Notes: generated by a model from the sequence alone, not told the origin. A stretch of DNA of 42,190 bases from Steroidobacteraceae bacterium (GCA_017853175.1 JAFMKA010000011.1:1-42190); one strand, 5' to 3'; positions 1-9,668 are shown, numbered from the stretch's first letter. Numbers and translations are program-made.

Positions 1-2
1 CT

Positions 3-1346
3 TTCCTGAAGCTTCATGCGTTCAGGCCCACCTTCCTGCTCGAGAGCGTGGAGGGTGGCGAGCGCCTCGGACGCTATTCGTTCATCGGATTCGGCGACGC
101 CGCATTTCAGTTTCGACTCGATGGACGAGGTCAGTGGCTGGGTTCCGAATTTCGGCCCCTGCCGGCCGATCAAGCGCAGCTGCTGAACGCCTTACGCACG
201 GCGCTCGCCAAAGCGCCTCGACCGACCGCGCCCGGAGCCGGTCCAGGCTTTCCTCTCGCCGGCGGCCTCGTCGGTTACTCCTCGTATGACGTCGTGCGTT
301 GGTTCGAGCGTTTGCGGGCTCGCCCGCCCGCCGTTTCCGCCGTGCCGGACATGCATTACGTCGCGCCGTCTTCGCTCCTCGTCTTCGATCATCTGACGCG
401 GGGAATCGCGTTACTGCACTCGGGTAGTGAGTCAGAGCGTCAGTCGCTACGCCGCGAAGTTATCGCAGCACTGCGAGGTGCGGTGCCACAACCGAAAACC
501 TCGAGCGGGTTTTCTTTGGCCGAAGCCTCGATGTCGCAAGACCATTTCCTCGATGGGGTAGCACGTACCAAGGAATACATTGCAGCCGGGGACGTGTATC
601 AGCTTGTGCTGTCGGTCAGATTTTCGGGGAGGCACTCGGTTGATCCGTTTGATGCCTATCGCGCTCTGCGGCTCATCAACCCCTCGCCGTACATGTACTA
701 CCTTGCTTTGGACGACATCAAAGTCGTGGGTTCCTCTCCAGAAGCGCTCGTGAAGCTGTCGGGTGGTCACGCACAGCTACGTCCTATCGCGGGTACGCGG
801 CCGCGCGCGGCCGATGATCTCGAAGATCGTCGACGTGAACAGGAGTTATTGGCAGACGCCAAAGAAAACGCGGAACACGTGATGCTCGTCGATTTGGCAC
901 GTAACGATTTAGGCCGAGTGGCTCGCGCGGGATCCGTGCACGTCAATCCTTATCGCTCCATCGAGCGATATAGCCACGTCATGCATATCGTCAGCGGTGT
1001 CCACGGCGAGTTAGCTCAAGGTCGCGACGCGTTCGATTTATTTGCTGCAGCGTTTCCAGCTGGCACGCTGGTGGGTGCGCCCAAGGTTCGTGCCATGGAA
1101 ATCATCGACGAGCTCGAGCCCGTACGTCGCGGTTTATATGGGGGGACAGTCGGATATTTTGGTGCTCAAGGCGAAATGGATCAGGCCATCACCATTCGAA
1201 CGCTCGTATTTCGAGGCGATGAATATTCCTATCAGGCCGGTGCCGGCATCGTGGCCGACAGTCATCCTCAAAGCGAATACGAAGAAGTGCTCGCCAAAAG
1301 CGCTTCGGCCGCCCGAGCCTTACAGATGGCAGGAGAGGTGTCGTGA
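3..1346 (+). CDS. trpE: Anthranilate synthase component I, 5' truncated by window edge
   Basis: This subunit converts chorismate plus ammonia or glutamine to anthranilate, the first step of tryptophan synthesis, and works with TrpG in the cytoplasm. The reading frame is open to base 3, and the residues just upstream of the first GTG (base 48) already match TrpE, including an LLES element that in this family belongs to the tryptophan feedback site. The true start is therefore outside the window. The chorismate-binding domain is visible as RPIAGTRPR, then the [12 protein letters not shown] stretch, [16 protein letters not shown] and the C-terminal GAGIVADS. It is the first gene seen of a seven-gene operon and overlaps trpG by 4 nt (GTGA). 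PabB is a close relative, but the trp context and the LLES element favour TrpE. Confidence 0.96.
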   Translation, partial: FLKLHAFRPTFLLESVEGGERLGRYSFIGFGDAAFQFRLDGRGQWLGSEFRPLPADQAQLLNALRTALAKAPRPTAPGAGPGFPLAGGLVGYSSYDVVRWFERLRARPPAVSAVPDMHYVAPSSLLVFDHLTRGIALLHSGSESERQSLRREVIAALRGAVPQPKTSSGFSLAEASMSQDHFLDGVARTKEYIAAGDVYQLVLSVRFSGRHSVDPFDAYRALRLINPSPYMYYLALDDIKVVGSSPEALVKLSGGHAQLRPIAGTRPRAADDLEDRRREQELLADAKENAEHVMLVDLARNDLGRVARAGSVHVNPYRSIERYSHVMHIVSGVHGELAQGRDAFDLFAAAFPAGTLVGAPKVRAMEIIDELEPVRRGLYGGTVGYFGAQGEMDQAITIRTLVFRGDEYSYQAGAGIVADSHPQSEYEEVLAKSASAARALQMAGEVS

Positions 1347-1930
1347 GCGTCCGGCTGCTGCTGATCGATAACTACGATTCCTTCACCTACAACCTGGTGC
1401 AGGCATTTCTTGTCGAAGGTGCCCACGTCGATGTTCGTCGTAACGACGAGATCACGGTCGAGCAGGCTTTGGCGCTGAAACCGAGCCATGTCTGCATCTC
1501 CCCTGGGCCTGGAACGCCATACGACGCGGGCATTTCGATGGACATCATCCGTGCCTTTGCGGGCTTGGTGCCCCTATTCGGCGTCTGCCTAGGTCATCAG
1601 TCGATCACGGAAGTGTTCGGCGGCAAAGTGGTTCGCGCCGGACGGTTGATGCACGGCAAAATCTCGCTCGTCGATCACGATGGTCTCGGGCTGTTTTCCG
1701 GAATGACTTCTCCGTGCCAAGTCGGTCGTTATCACTCGTTAATTGCTGAGCCATCATCGCTACCGCCCGAACTCCTGGTCACGGCGCGCACCGATCAAGG
1801 CGAGATCATGGGTCTTCGCCATCGAGAACTAATGGTCGAGGGCGTGCAGTTTCATCCCGAGAGCGTTCTCACTCCGGAAGGGCCTCTTCTCATGCGTAAT
1901 TTTTTGACGCAGAAGGGAGGCCGACGATGA
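1343..1930 (+). CDS. trpG: Anthranilate synthase component II, glutamine amidotransferase
   Basis: This class I glutamine amidotransferase releases ammonia from glutamine for TrpE, and by family knowledge may also serve PabB. The protein is 195 aa, normal for the family. The oxyanion motif PGPGTP is near residue 54. The nucleophile lies in GVCLGHQ (Cys82), and the other triad members are in FHPES (His171, Glu173). The start is a GTG overlapping the trpE stop and the end overlaps trpD (ATGA), so translational coupling is likely. It is not fused to trpD as in Escherichia coli. Confidence 0.96.
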   Translation: MSVRLLLIDNYDSFTYNLVQAFLVEGAHVDVRRNDEITVEQALALKPSHVCISPGPGTPYDAGISMDIIRAFAGLVPLFGVCLGHQSITEVFGGKVVRAGRLMHGKISLVDHDGLGLFSGMTSPCQVGRYHSLIAEPSSLPPELLVTARTDQGEIMGLRHRELMVEGVQFHPESVLTPEGPLLMRNFLTQKGGRR

Positions 1931-2964
1931 GCGGACCCGAGAGTCTGCGTCCTGTGCTCGAGCGCTTGCTCGATCGAAAGGATTTATCCGAACTCGAGGC
2001 CAGCGCGATTCTCACGGCCCTCGCCGATCCGTCGACGCCCGCCGCGCTGGGGGGTGCGCTCTTGGCGGGTTTGCGGGCTAAGGGTGTGACCGGTGAGGAG
2101 CTTCGCGGGTTTGCCAGAGCGATGCGAGAACTCGCGCGGCGACCCGACATCGCAGAACATATTCGAGCACACGCCATCGATATCGTGGGTACCGGCGGTG
2201 ATGCCTCCGGTAGCGTCAATATTTCCACCGGTTCAGCCTTGCTGAGCGCCGCGTGCGGAATTCCCGTCATCAAACACGGTAACCGCTCGATTTCGAGTCG
2301 ATCGGGTAGTGCCGATGTGCTCGAGAAATTGGGGCTGTCGTTGCCGCTCGACGAGACACGTGCCGGAGAGTGTCTCCAGAAAACTGGATTCACATTCCTC
2401 TTTGCACCGCACTATCACCCTGCGATGAAGTCGATTGCGCCAGTTCGTCAAGCTTTGGGCATACGCACGATATTCAATGTGCTCGGACCGCTCACGAACC
2501 CGGCTGCACCGCCGTATGCGATCGTCGGCGCCTTCAATGAAGCCACTGCCGAATTGATGGCACAAGCTCTCTGCGGCATGCCCGGACTCGTCCGGGCCTG
2601 GGTCGTACATGGCGCGCACGGTTGGGATGAACCGACACCTTTGGGTCCGTTCGTCGTGTTCGATGTGACAGGCGGTCGTGTGGAACGGTCTCAGCGTACG
2701 CCGGAAGCGTATGGACTCCCGCGTTGCGACGTTGCCGCACTGACCGGCGGCGATGCCAGCTTCAATGCGGCAGCACTCGATCGTGTGTTGCGAGGCGAAG
2801 ACCGCGGCGCGCATCGGGATGCGCTCGTGATGGGCGCTGCAATCGCGCTCGAATGCACGGGCAGGGTAGGCTCCCCACGAGAGGGGGTTGCACTCGCAAA
2901 TGCCGTCATCGATGACGGCCGAGCTGCGAAGATGTTGGACGATCTCAAGGACTTCAGTCGATGA
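1927..2964 (+). CDS. trpD: Anthranilate phosphoribosyltransferase
   Basis: TrpD transfers the phosphoribosyl group of PRPP to anthranilate, the second committed step of tryptophan synthesis. The 345-aa protein has the usual length. The PRPP/Mg signature [15 protein letters not shown] sits near residues 87-101, followed by [19 protein letters not shown] near residue 115, both typical of TrpD. Further on, the [12 protein letters not shown] motif is intact. It overlaps trpG at its start and trpC at its end by 4 nt each. It is a stand-alone transferase without a glutaminase domain. Confidence 0.97.
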   Translation: MSGPESLRPVLERLLDRKDLSELEASAILTALADPSTPAALGGALLAGLRAKGVTGEELRGFARAMRELARRPDIAEHIRAHAIDIVGTGGDASGSVNISTGSALLSAACGIPVIKHGNRSISSRSGSADVLEKLGLSLPLDETRAGECLQKTGFTFLFAPHYHPAMKSIAPVRQALGIRTIFNVLGPLTNPAAPPYAIVGAFNEATAELMAQALCGMPGLVRAWVVHGAHGWDEPTPLGPFVVFDVTGGRVERSQRTPEAYGLPRCDVAALTGGDASFNAAALDRVLRGEDRGAHRDALVMGAAIALECTGRVGSPREGVALANAVIDDGRAAKMLDDLKDFSR

Positions 2965-3830
2965 GCGAGCCGGATTTTCTCGCGACGATGGCGGCGCGCA
3001 GCCGGGAGCGAGCGGATGCCGCTCGGGCTCGGCGACCGCAGTCCGAGTTATTGGCGAGTATTCGTGATCTCGACCCTGCCAAACGTTTGCATCGATCTTC
3101 GGAAGGCTTCGATCTGATCGCAGAGATGAAGCTACGCTCGCCCGCTGTCGGTCAATTGCGTCGTGGCGATCGAGATAATCTCGAGCAGCGTGTCATGTCG
3201 TACGCCGAAGCGGGTGCAGCAGCGGTCTCTGTATTGACCGAGCCGTCCCGCTTCGATGGTGCTTTGGAGCACCTCGAAAAAGCAGCCTTGGCGCTTCGGT
3301 CCCACGTCGTGCCGACGATGCGCAAAGACTTTCTCGTTGATTCCTATCAGGTACTCGAGGCGCGTGCGGCAGGAGCGGGCGGTGTATTGCTCATTCTTCG
3401 TATGCTGCCGAGGGATGTCCTGGCGAGTCTTTTCGATACCGCACTCGAACACGGCTTGTTCATCTTGCTCGAGGCCTTCGACGAGTACGATATCGACACC
3501 GCCGTTCGACTGATCGAGCCGCGAATCGGGCTTAAGTCGACGGCCACTTCGGGCAGCCTAGTACTGCTCGGAGTCAATTGTCGCGACCTGGTGTCGTTAC
3601 AAGTCGTCCCCGGCCATCTCGAGGCGCTCGCACCGAAACTCCCACACTGGTTGCCGCGGGTTGCAGAAAGTGGGCTTACGACGGCCGACGACGCGCGACG
3701 ACTGGCTGCAGCGGGATACGATCTTGCACTGGTCGGTAGCGCGCTGATGAGCGGCGACCACCCGCGCGATCTGGCCGCCGAGATGCTCGCAGCGGGCCGG
3801 TCTGCGAAGAGGTCTGCAGCGTGTTCGTGA
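2961..3830 (+). CDS. trpC: Indole-3-glycerol phosphate synthase
   Basis: TrpC closes and decarboxylates the carboxyphenylaminodeoxyribulose phosphate to indole-3-glycerol phosphate. The 289-aa TIM barrel keeps the expected catalytic elements: AEMK (Glu and Lys), RKDFLVDSYQ (second Lys), the LLEAFDE strand (Glu), VNCRDL (Asn and Arg) and VAESGL near the phosphate site. Two family motifs are worn: SPSKG is SPAVG here, and GxNNR is GVNCR. It is a separate protein, not fused to TrpF as in enteric bacteria, and overlaps trpF by 10 nt. Confidence 0.95.
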   Translation: MSEPDFLATMAARSRERADAARARRPQSELLASIRDLDPAKRLHRSSEGFDLIAEMKLRSPAVGQLRRGDRDNLEQRVMSYAEAGAAAVSVLTEPSRFDGALEHLEKAALALRSHVVPTMRKDFLVDSYQVLEARAAGAGGVLLILRMLPRDVLASLFDTALEHGLFILLEAFDEYDIDTAVRLIEPRIGLKSTATSGSLVLLGVNCRDLVSLQVVPGHLEALAPKLPHWLPRVAESGLTTADDARRLAAAGYDLALVGSALMSGDHPRDLAAEMLAAGRSAKRSAACS

Positions 3831-4417
3831 AAGTTTGTGGGCTTCGAGATGAAGAATCGGTCGCTGCTGCACTTGAAGCGGGCGCGGATGCGATCGGTTT
3901 CGTATTTGCGCCATCGGTACGCCAAATATCCGTGGCGGACGCTGCACGACTGATCGAGCCAGCGCGAGGTAAGGCGTGGTGTATTGCAGTGACGCGGCAA
4001 CCCACAGCCGCGATGGTCGATGAAATTCTCGAAGTGTTTTCACCTGATCTGCTGCAGACCGACCAGAGTGATCTCTCGTCCTTGTCACCGCGTGCCCAGG
4101 AGCGAGCACTGCCCGTATTCCGCGAGAATGAAATCATCCCCGACCGGTTGCCTGATCGTCTTCTTTTTGAAGGCGCTCAGAGTGGCACGGGGCGAACGGC
4201 AAATTGGCGACTCGCGCGAACGCTCTCGGCCCGTACGCAACTGCTTTTGGCGGGTGGGCTCAACGCACAAAACGTCAGCGATGCCATTCGACAGGTTCGA
4301 CCTTGGGGTGTTGACGTCTCGAGTGGTGTCGAATCCTCGCCCGGGCTCAAGTCATCTCAAAAAATTCATGAATTCGTGAAGGCGGCACGTGCTGCTTTCG
4401 GGGAGTTATCTGAATGA
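3821..4417 (+). CDS. trpF: Phosphoribosylanthranilate isomerase, divergent form
   Basis: TrpF isomerises phosphoribosylanthranilate. The 198-aa barrel has the N-terminal VKVCGLRDEESV with the catalytic Cys, GADAIGFVFAPS, and the C-terminal phosphate motifs LLLAGGLNAQNV and GVDVSSGVESSPG. Two usual elements are missing: the QLHG motif is replaced by LQTDQSD, and the LLD strand that carries the catalytic Asp (Asp126 in Thermotoga maritima TrpF) reads LLFEGAQSGTG. A nearby Glu may substitute; that is inference. The GTG at 3821 was used; a second GTG at 3827 would give the 4-nt overlap seen elsewhere in the operon. Position between trpC and trpB makes the assignment firm. Confidence 0.92.
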   Translation: MFVKVCGLRDEESVAAALEAGADAIGFVFAPSVRQISVADAARLIEPARGKAWCIAVTRQPTAAMVDEILEVFSPDLLQTDQSDLSSLSPRAQERALPVFRENEIIPDRLPDRLLFEGAQSGTGRTANWRLARTLSARTQLLLAGGLNAQNVSDAIRQVRPWGVDVSSGVESSPGLKSSQKIHEFVKAARAAFGELSE

Positions 4418-5667
4418 ATGCTCATGTTCGTTTTACTGCAACGGAGCAACGTGCGCTGCTCGACGCGGAGCTTGCGGGCCAGTTCCCGGATGCCCGAGGA
4501 CGTTTCGGCCCGTACGGTGGACGTTATGTTCCGGAGACGCTGATTCCTGCACTCGAGCGTCTCGAGGCCGGAATGCGGGAGCATCTGCACCGCGAAGACT
4601 TTCAGCGCGAATATACGGATCAACTCCGTCATTGGGTCGGACGACCCACCGCGTTGTCGCACGCGCCACGATTGTCCGCGGCGTGGGGCGCTGAGGTGTG
4701 GTTCAAGCGTGAAGATCTCGCGCATACGGGCGCACATAAGATCAATAACGCTGTCGGCCAAGCTCTGCTCGCTAAGCGACTCGGTGCTAAGCGCATCGTC
4801 GCCGAGACGGGAGCCGGTCAGCACGGTGTCGCGAGTGCCGCAGCCTGTGCGAGGTTGGGTCTGCCTTGTGTGGTCTACATGGGCGCCATCGACATGGAAC
4901 GTCAAGCGCCGAACGTCGGACGTATGCGTTTGTTAGGCGCCGAAGTCGTCCCCGTGACAGGAGGCGATCAAACTTTGCGAGCCGCTATCGACGAGGCCTT
5001 GCGTGATTGGGTGTCTGATCCGAGCAGCACCTTCTATCTTTTAGGCTCCGCCGTGGGGCCGCATCCTTATCCGTATCTCGTCCGTGAATTGCAGGCTGTC
5101 ATCGGTCGCGAAGCGCGAGCGCAGTGCATCGAGCGTCACGGGGCATTACCGGATGCCATATTCGCCTGTGTGGGGGGTGGCTCTAATTCCATCGGTATGT
5201 TCCATGCTTTCGTTCCGGATGAGCAGGTCGAAATCATTGGTGTCGAAGCCGGAGGCCGCGGGGTCAAGCTTGGAGAGAATGCGGCAAGTCTCTCTTACGG
5301 ATGGCCCGGGGTCCTGCAGGGCTGCTACTCGCTGTTACTGCAAGATGAAAATGGGCAAATCCATGAGACCGACTCCATCTCTGCGGGTCTCGATTACCCC
5401 GGTGTCGGTCCCGAGCATGCGTTGCTGCTCGCTGCGGGGCGAGTGAAATATGAGTCGGCGACAGACTCCGAAGCGCTCGCCGCGCTTCAAGAGTGTTCAC
5501 GCCTAGAGGGAATCTTGCCCGCGCTTGAAACGGCGCATGCCCTGCATGGGGCCAAGCGCTGGGCTGCGCTTAATCCCGGTAAGCGACTTGTCGTGTGCAT
5601 GTCAGGTCGTGGCGATAAAGACATGCCGACGCTTCAGCGCACAATTCTCGCGGAGAGCCGATCATGA
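4414..5667 (+). CDS. trpB: Tryptophan synthase beta chain
   Basis: This PLP enzyme condenses indole with serine to give tryptophan in the alpha2beta2 complex. The protein is 417 aa. GRFGPYGGRYVPETL near residue 30 is the usual start of the fold. The PLP lysine lies in GAHKINNA (Lys109), about 20 residues later than in E. coli because of a longer N-terminus. ETGAGQHGVA and the phosphate loop CVGGGSNSIG are both intact. The ATG overlaps the trpF stop and its own stop overlaps trpA (ATGA each). It is the TrpB1 type that pairs with the adjacent TrpA. Confidence 0.98.
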   Translation: MNAHVRFTATEQRALLDAELAGQFPDARGRFGPYGGRYVPETLIPALERLEAGMREHLHREDFQREYTDQLRHWVGRPTALSHAPRLSAAWGAEVWFKREDLAHTGAHKINNAVGQALLAKRLGAKRIVAETGAGQHGVASAAACARLGLPCVVYMGAIDMERQAPNVGRMRLLGAEVVPVTGGDQTLRAAIDEALRDWVSDPSSTFYLLGSAVGPHPYPYLVRELQAVIGREARAQCIERHGALPDAIFACVGGGSNSIGMFHAFVPDEQVEIIGVEAGGRGVKLGENAASLSYGWPGVLQGCYSLLLQDENGQIHETDSISAGLDYPGVGPEHALLLAAGRVKYESATDSEALAALQECSRLEGILPALETAHALHGAKRWAALNPGKRLVVCMSGRGDKDMPTLQRTILAESRS

Positions 5668-6434
5668 CGCCTGCAAAGAAACTGGCTGACGTCATTCGTC
5701 GTGTAGGTGATACGGGCGAACCCGCCCTCGTGGCATTCATGACTGCAGGTTTTCCTAGCGCTTCGAAGTTTAGGGAACACCTAACTGCGGTCGCCTCGGC
5801 GGCCGACGTCATAGAAATTGGCGTACCGTTCACCGACCCGATGGCCGACGGTATGACGATTCAGCGTTCGAGTCAGGCCGCGCTCAAGCAAGGTGTCAGC
5901 TTGCAATGGATTCTCAAAGAGCTCGGCGCAATGCAACGGCCTGCAGCGCCACTGGTCTTGATGAGCTATCTCAATCCTTTGCTGCAGTACGGCTACGAAA
6001 AATTGGCGGAAGATGCCTTTAAGGCAGGTGTTTGCGGATTCATCGTTCCGGACTTGCCCTTCGATGAAGGGACAGAGTTTCGGGCCGCACTCGCCGTCAA
6101 GGGATTGTCGCTCATCCAAATGGTGACGCCAGTCACGACCCCCGAACGACTCGCTCAAATATGCAGCGCGAGCGACGGCTTCGTCTATGCCGTCACTATG
6201 ACGGGCACGACGGGAAAGTCCGTAACGGTACCCGACACCGTCCTCAGCTATCTCGATCGAGTCACTGCCGCATCGCCGGTTCCCGTGTGCGCAGGCTTCG
6301 GCATTCGGTCGCGCGAACAAGTCGAGAAGCTGAAAGGACATGTTGCAGGAGTGGTGGTGGGTTCCGCACTCGTCGAAGTACTCGAGCGCGGGGAAGATCC
6401 TGCGCTCTGGCTGAGTCAACTCAGGACGCGCTGA
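5664..6434 (+). CDS. trpA: Tryptophan synthase alpha chain
   Basis: TrpA cleaves indole-3-glycerol phosphate to indole, which is channelled to TrpB. The 256-aa barrel carries IEIGVPFTDPMADG, which holds the catalytic Glu and Asp; the usual ADGPxIQ is ADGMTIQ here. VPDLPFDE and the phosphate-binding GFGIRSREQV and VVVGSALVE are present. It is the last gene of the operon. Its stop lies 19 nt from the convergent end of ubiB, with no obvious intrinsic terminator between them. Confidence 0.97.
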   Translation: MTPAKKLADVIRRVGDTGEPALVAFMTAGFPSASKFREHLTAVASAADVIEIGVPFTDPMADGMTIQRSSQAALKQGVSLQWILKELGAMQRPAAPLVLMSYLNPLLQYGYEKLAEDAFKAGVCGFIVPDLPFDEGTEFRAALAVKGLSLIQMVTPVTTPERLAQICSASDGFVYAVTMTGTTGKSVTVPDTVLSYLDRVTAASPVPVCAGFGIRSREQVEKLKGHVAGVVVGSALVEVLERGEDPALWLSQLRTR

Positions 6435-6453
6435 ACGCGCGGCCGTGAGCCAG

Positions 6454-8091
6454 TCAGCGACGGCCAATAAAATAAGTGACGATCGCTGCGATGATGAGCA
6501 AGGGCGCGAGCCCGGAGATGACCGGGCCCGGATCCAACCAAAGAATGCCGCCGAGCCCCAATACGCTTGCTGCTAACGTCGCGTTTCGCCGACGCTCACC
6601 AGCACGAATCTCAAGGCGAAGTCGCTCGACGTCCTCCGGTTGTACGCCGATGTGCAGCTTGCCGTCCTGCGCTTTTTGAACGGCCACTTTGAGTAGTGGC
6701 GGTAGCGCGTGAGCCACTTCCACGAGCGCGGGCAAATGGTCACGGAAGTGTTTGATTTGGGTGCGGATACTCAGTCGGTCACGCATCCACTCGCGCAGGA
6801 TGGGCGCGGCCGTCTGCCAAATATCGAGTTCCGGATAAAGATCGCGGCCCAGTCCCTCGATGTTGAGTAGGGTCTTTTGCAGCAGGATCAACTGCGGCTG
6901 AATGCGCATATCGAAGCGGCGCGAAATATCGAATAGTCGAAGCAGAATCGTCCCGAAGGAGATGTCTTTGAGTGGCTTATTGAAGATGGGCTCGAGAACG
7001 GTGCGTATTGCAGATTCCATCTCATCGACGCGCGTCGTAGACGGAACCCATCCAGACTCGACATGAAGTTCGGCCACACGCCGATAGTTACGATCGAAAA
7101 CCGCCAAGAAGTTCTCGGCGAGATAGTGCATATCCCGTAGGTCGAGTGTTCCGACGATTCCGAAGTCGACGGCGGCATAGCGTGGACGACTCGGGTCATC
7201 GACAAGCACGAAGATATTCCCGGGGTGCATATCCGCATGAAAGAAGTTGTGCCGGAATACCTGAGTGAAGAAGATCTTCACCCCATTCTCGGCCAGCATC
7301 GGGATGTTCGTTCCCAAGGCGCGCAGCGTCGCCATGTCACTGATGGTCACCCCACGGATGCGCTCCATGACCATGACGTTGACGCGGCAATAGTCCCAGT
7401 GCACCGCAGGGACATGCAGTAGGGCCGAACCTTCAAAGTTTCGCCTTAGCTGCGCGGCGTTGGCTGCCTCGCGCATCAGGTCGAGTTCGTCGAGAACCGT
7501 CTTTTCGTATTCATCGACGATTTCGTCGACCCGAAGGCGTCTCGCCTCTGATGAGTTGCGCTTGGCGAGATCAGCCAGCGCATGCATCACCTCGAGATCG
7601 CCCGAGATGATCTCCCGCATGCCGGGTCTCAAAACCTTGACCACGACCTCGCCTGCAGAGCGAAGTTTCGCGACGTGCACTTGAGCAATGGACGCCGCCG
7701 CCAGAGGTTTCTCGTCAAAAGCCTCGAACACCTCGGACAACGTCTTGCCGTAAGCGGTTTCGATGATTTGCTTGGCGAGCTTTCCATCGAAGGGTGGCAC
7801 GCGATCTTGCAGCTTTGCGAGTTCCTCGGCGATGTCGGGAGGGAGGAGATCGCGCCGCGTTGAGAGAGCCTGACCAAGTTTGATGAAAATGGGGCCAAGC
7901 TCTTCAAGAGCCAACCGCAGTCGCTCACCACGGCTTGCAACCTTGCGTCGCTCCAACCACGTCCACGGAGAAGCGAGAAAAATGAATCGCAACGGTCGGT
8001 AGAGACGCGTCTCGGTCACGAACTCGTCCAGACCGTGTCGAACAAGAACACGCTGGATCTGAATCAGCCTCGCAAGAACGCGCAGTTTCAT
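6454..8091 (-). CDS. ubiB: UbiB, ABC1/ADCK-type atypical kinase of ubiquinone synthesis
   Basis: UbiB is a membrane-linked ATPase of the UbiB/COQ8 family needed for aerobic ubiquinone synthesis; by family knowledge it helps extract lipid intermediates and does not modify the ring itself. The 545-aa protein has the family KxGQ motif (FIKLGQALSTRRD, near residue 70), the alanine-rich nucleotide loop AAASIAQVHVA, the HADMHPGN catalytic loop and AAVDFGIVG. Two hydrophobic stretches at the C-terminus (from about residue 505) anchor it. Its ATG overlaps the ubiJ stop, so it is coupled to ubiJ in a ubiE-ubiJ-ubiB operon. Confidence 0.96.
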   Translation of the reverse strand: MKLRVLARLIQIQRVLVRHGLDEFVTETRLYRPLRFIFLASPWTWLERRKVASRGERLRLALEELGPIFIKLGQALSTRRDLLPPDIAEELAKLQDRVPPFDGKLAKQIIETAYGKTLSEVFEAFDEKPLAAASIAQVHVAKLRSAGEVVVKVLRPGMREIISGDLEVMHALADLAKRNSSEARRLRVDEIVDEYEKTVLDELDLMREAANAAQLRRNFEGSALLHVPAVHWDYCRVNVMVMERIRGVTISDMATLRALGTNIPMLAENGVKIFFTQVFRHNFFHADMHPGNIFVLVDDPSRPRYAAVDFGIVGTLDLRDMHYLAENFLAVFDRNYRRVAELHVESGWVPSTTRVDEMESAIRTVLEPIFNKPLKDISFGTILLRLFDISRRFDMRIQPQLILLQKTLLNIEGLGRDLYPELDIWQTAAPILREWMRDRLSIRTQIKHFRDHLPALVEVAHALPPLLKVAVQKAQDGKLHIGVQPEDVERLRLEIRAGERRRNATLAASVLGLGGILWLDPGPVISGLAPLLIIAAIVTYFIGRR

Positions 8092-8699
8092 GGATCGACT
8101 CTCTTTGCATCGATTCGCTCGAGCATCGCATCGAGGCGAGCGGCTGCACGATCGACATCTTCACGAAGTCGATCAACTTCGCCTAAAAACACTTCGGCCT
8201 CGGCACGCGGAACGAGATCACCGGTCTCGTGGGCAAAATATTCCGCTGCGTTGCGAACTGTGGTGTCTGCACCACGTCGGCCAAAGGCTATCGCTCCTCG
8301 AGCGAGACCCGCCAACCGATGGGCGGGAGAATCACCAACCCACCGAGACAGCTCTTCTTCAAGATCGGGCTTCAGCAATAACACGAGATCGCGATAGCTC
8401 TGCAAGAGTTCGACTTCGCCTTTGACCTGCACCGCCCCGGATTTAAGTAATCGTTCCGGGGATGGCCCTGCCATCGCTAACAGGTTAACGGGCGACCCTT
8501 CAACCTCAGCATGAAATTCACCTTCACCGCCGCGAGATATCCTTAGGGACTCACCGAGGGACTCGATGATGATCGCGACATCGAGATCGCGAATCATCAG
8601 CTTTAGGCGACGACCCTTGAGTTCGGCGCAGGCAGTACGCGCGCCCGGCGAGTTGCCGAGATTACGGTTTAGCAGATTTTCGATGAGTTCCGTGAGCAC
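8088..8699 (-). CDS. ubiJ: UbiJ, SCP2-domain accessory factor for ubiquinone synthesis
   Basis: UbiJ is an accessory protein of the soluble Ubi complex that binds lipid intermediates through an SCP2-like domain (family knowledge). The 203-aa sequence fits: an N-terminal SCP2-like half (about residues 15-110, with VNLLAMAG and LLKSGAVQVKGEVEL) and a charged C-terminal helix rich in Arg and Glu from residue 160. Similarity is modest, as usual for UbiJ, so placement between ubiE and ubiB carries weight. The start is GTG, 14 nt after the ubiE stop. Confidence 0.88.
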   Translation of the reverse strand: MLTELIENLLNRNLGNSPGARTACAELKGRRLKLMIRDLDVAIIIESLGESLRISRGGEGEFHAEVEGSPVNLLAMAGPSPERLLKSGAVQVKGEVELLQSYRDLVLLLKPDLEEELSRWVGDSPAHRLAGLARGAIAFGRRGADTTVRNAAEYFAHETGDLVPRAEAEVFLGEVDRLREDVDRAAARLDAMLERIDAKRVDP

Positions 8700-8713
8700 G
8701 CCGGCGTGGACCG

Positions 8714-9472
8714 TCAGTTTTTATAGCCGCGATGCATCGCGACGATGCCGCCTGAAAGATTGTGGTAGCGGCACTCGACAAGACCCGCCTCACGCAGCAT
8801 CGAGAGCAGCGTTTCCTGATCCGGGTGTTTTCGAATCGACTCGGCAAGGTAGCGATAACTTTCCGAGTCGTTCGCAACGAGTTTGCCGAGCACGGGTAAA
8901 ACCTTGAAAGAGTACGCATCATAAATCGGTCGTAGCGCTGGGATCGTCGGCTGAGAGAACTCGAGAATCAGCAATTGACCACCGGGCTTCAATACGCGCT
9001 GCATCGATCGCAATGCGGCGGGTTTATCGGTGACATTTCGTAGTCCGAAACCGATGGTGATGCAATCGAAGGTGTTATCGGCGAAGGGGAGGCACTCGGC
9101 ATTGGCCTGGACGTACTCCATGCCTCGGACGATGCCGGAATCGATGGTGCGATCACGACCATGGGCGAGCATGGCCCCATTGATATCCGAAAGCACGACG
9201 AGTCCGCGGTCACCCACCTGCTTTTGCATACCTCGAGCGAGATCGCCCGTCCCGCCTGCGACGTCGAGGGCACGTTGACCAGGACGGAGGTGCGTCTGCG
9301 AAAGAGTGAACTCTTTCCAAAGTCGATGCAGGCCACCCGACATCAAATCGTTCATCAGGTCGTAGCGCGGCGCAACAGAATCGAAAACGCCGCGAACACG
9401 CTTGGCTTTATCGCTCCAGGCGACTTCCTCGAACCCGAAGTGGGTGGTCTTGGATTCCTTATCGACAGACAT
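8714..9472 (-). CDS. ubiE: UbiE, C-methyltransferase of ubiquinone/menaquinone synthesis
   Basis: UbiE methylates the ring of the ubiquinone precursor (and demethylmenaquinone where present) using SAM. The 252-aa protein shows [19 protein letters not shown], the classic UbiE signature near residue 30, then the SAM motif [11 protein letters not shown] near residue 67, and the second family signature around [16 protein letters not shown]. It is the first gene of a minus-strand ubiE-ubiJ-ubiB operon. A TACAAT (minus strand, 9504-9499) lies about 26 nt upstream of the ATG and could be its -10; no good -35 was seen. Confidence 0.97.
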   Translation of the reverse strand: MSVDKESKTTHFGFEEVAWSDKAKRVRGVFDSVAPRYDLMNDLMSGGLHRLWKEFTLSQTHLRPGQRALDVAGGTGDLARGMQKQVGDRGLVVLSDINGAMLAHGRDRTIDSGIVRGMEYVQANAECLPFADNTFDCITIGFGLRNVTDKPAALRSMQRVLKPGGQLLILEFSQPTIPALRPIYDAYSFKVLPVLGKLVANDSESYRYLAESIRKHPDQETLLSMLREAGLVECRYHNLSGGIVAMHRGYKN

Positions 9473-9668
9473 GAACGTCGGCTCCAGCGGGGCCGGCCAT
9501 TGTAGCCTCGACCGCCTCGAGATGCGGGGCTATGGATTTTCCATAGAGATGGGCGTAAAAACGTTCCCACGCGTACCGATCCCGAAGTGGATCGGCCGGA
9601 CGGGGGTTATAAAAAAGAAGAGAAGGGACTGAACGGCCGGGCAATGCCCGGCCTTTTTTTGCCCTAAA
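9473..9668. other. Structured ubiE/DUF971 intergenic region, possible small RNA
   Basis: This 196-nt gap holds three separate perfect stem-loops in + strand order: CTATGGA/TCCATAG at 9530-9546, CCGATCC/GGATCGG at 9576-9595, and a GC stem with a T tract at 9635-9660. Several GGA triplets occur between and within them. The T tract follows the last hairpin only on the + strand, where no gene lies upstream. This could be a small RNA on the + strand, a 3' structure of the DUF971 transcript, or the leader of ubiE. No convincing + strand promoter was found, so the RNA reading is weak. Confidence 0.3.
9635..9660 (+). terminator. Intrinsic terminator, + strand, with no + strand gene upstream
   Basis: An 8-bp GGCCGGGC/GCCCGGCC stem with an AAT loop is followed directly by seven T residues on the + strand. 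On the minus strand the hairpin lies just past the DUF971 stop and is preceded by an A tract, but the next T-rich run comes only about 20 nt later, so termination in that direction would be less efficient. Confidence 0.75.

Noticed and set aside
9459-9644. 61-aa frame on the minus strand overlapping the ubiE start
   Set aside because: It has a TTG start inside the terminator hairpin, no ribosome site and no known family. The open frame is short enough to be chance.
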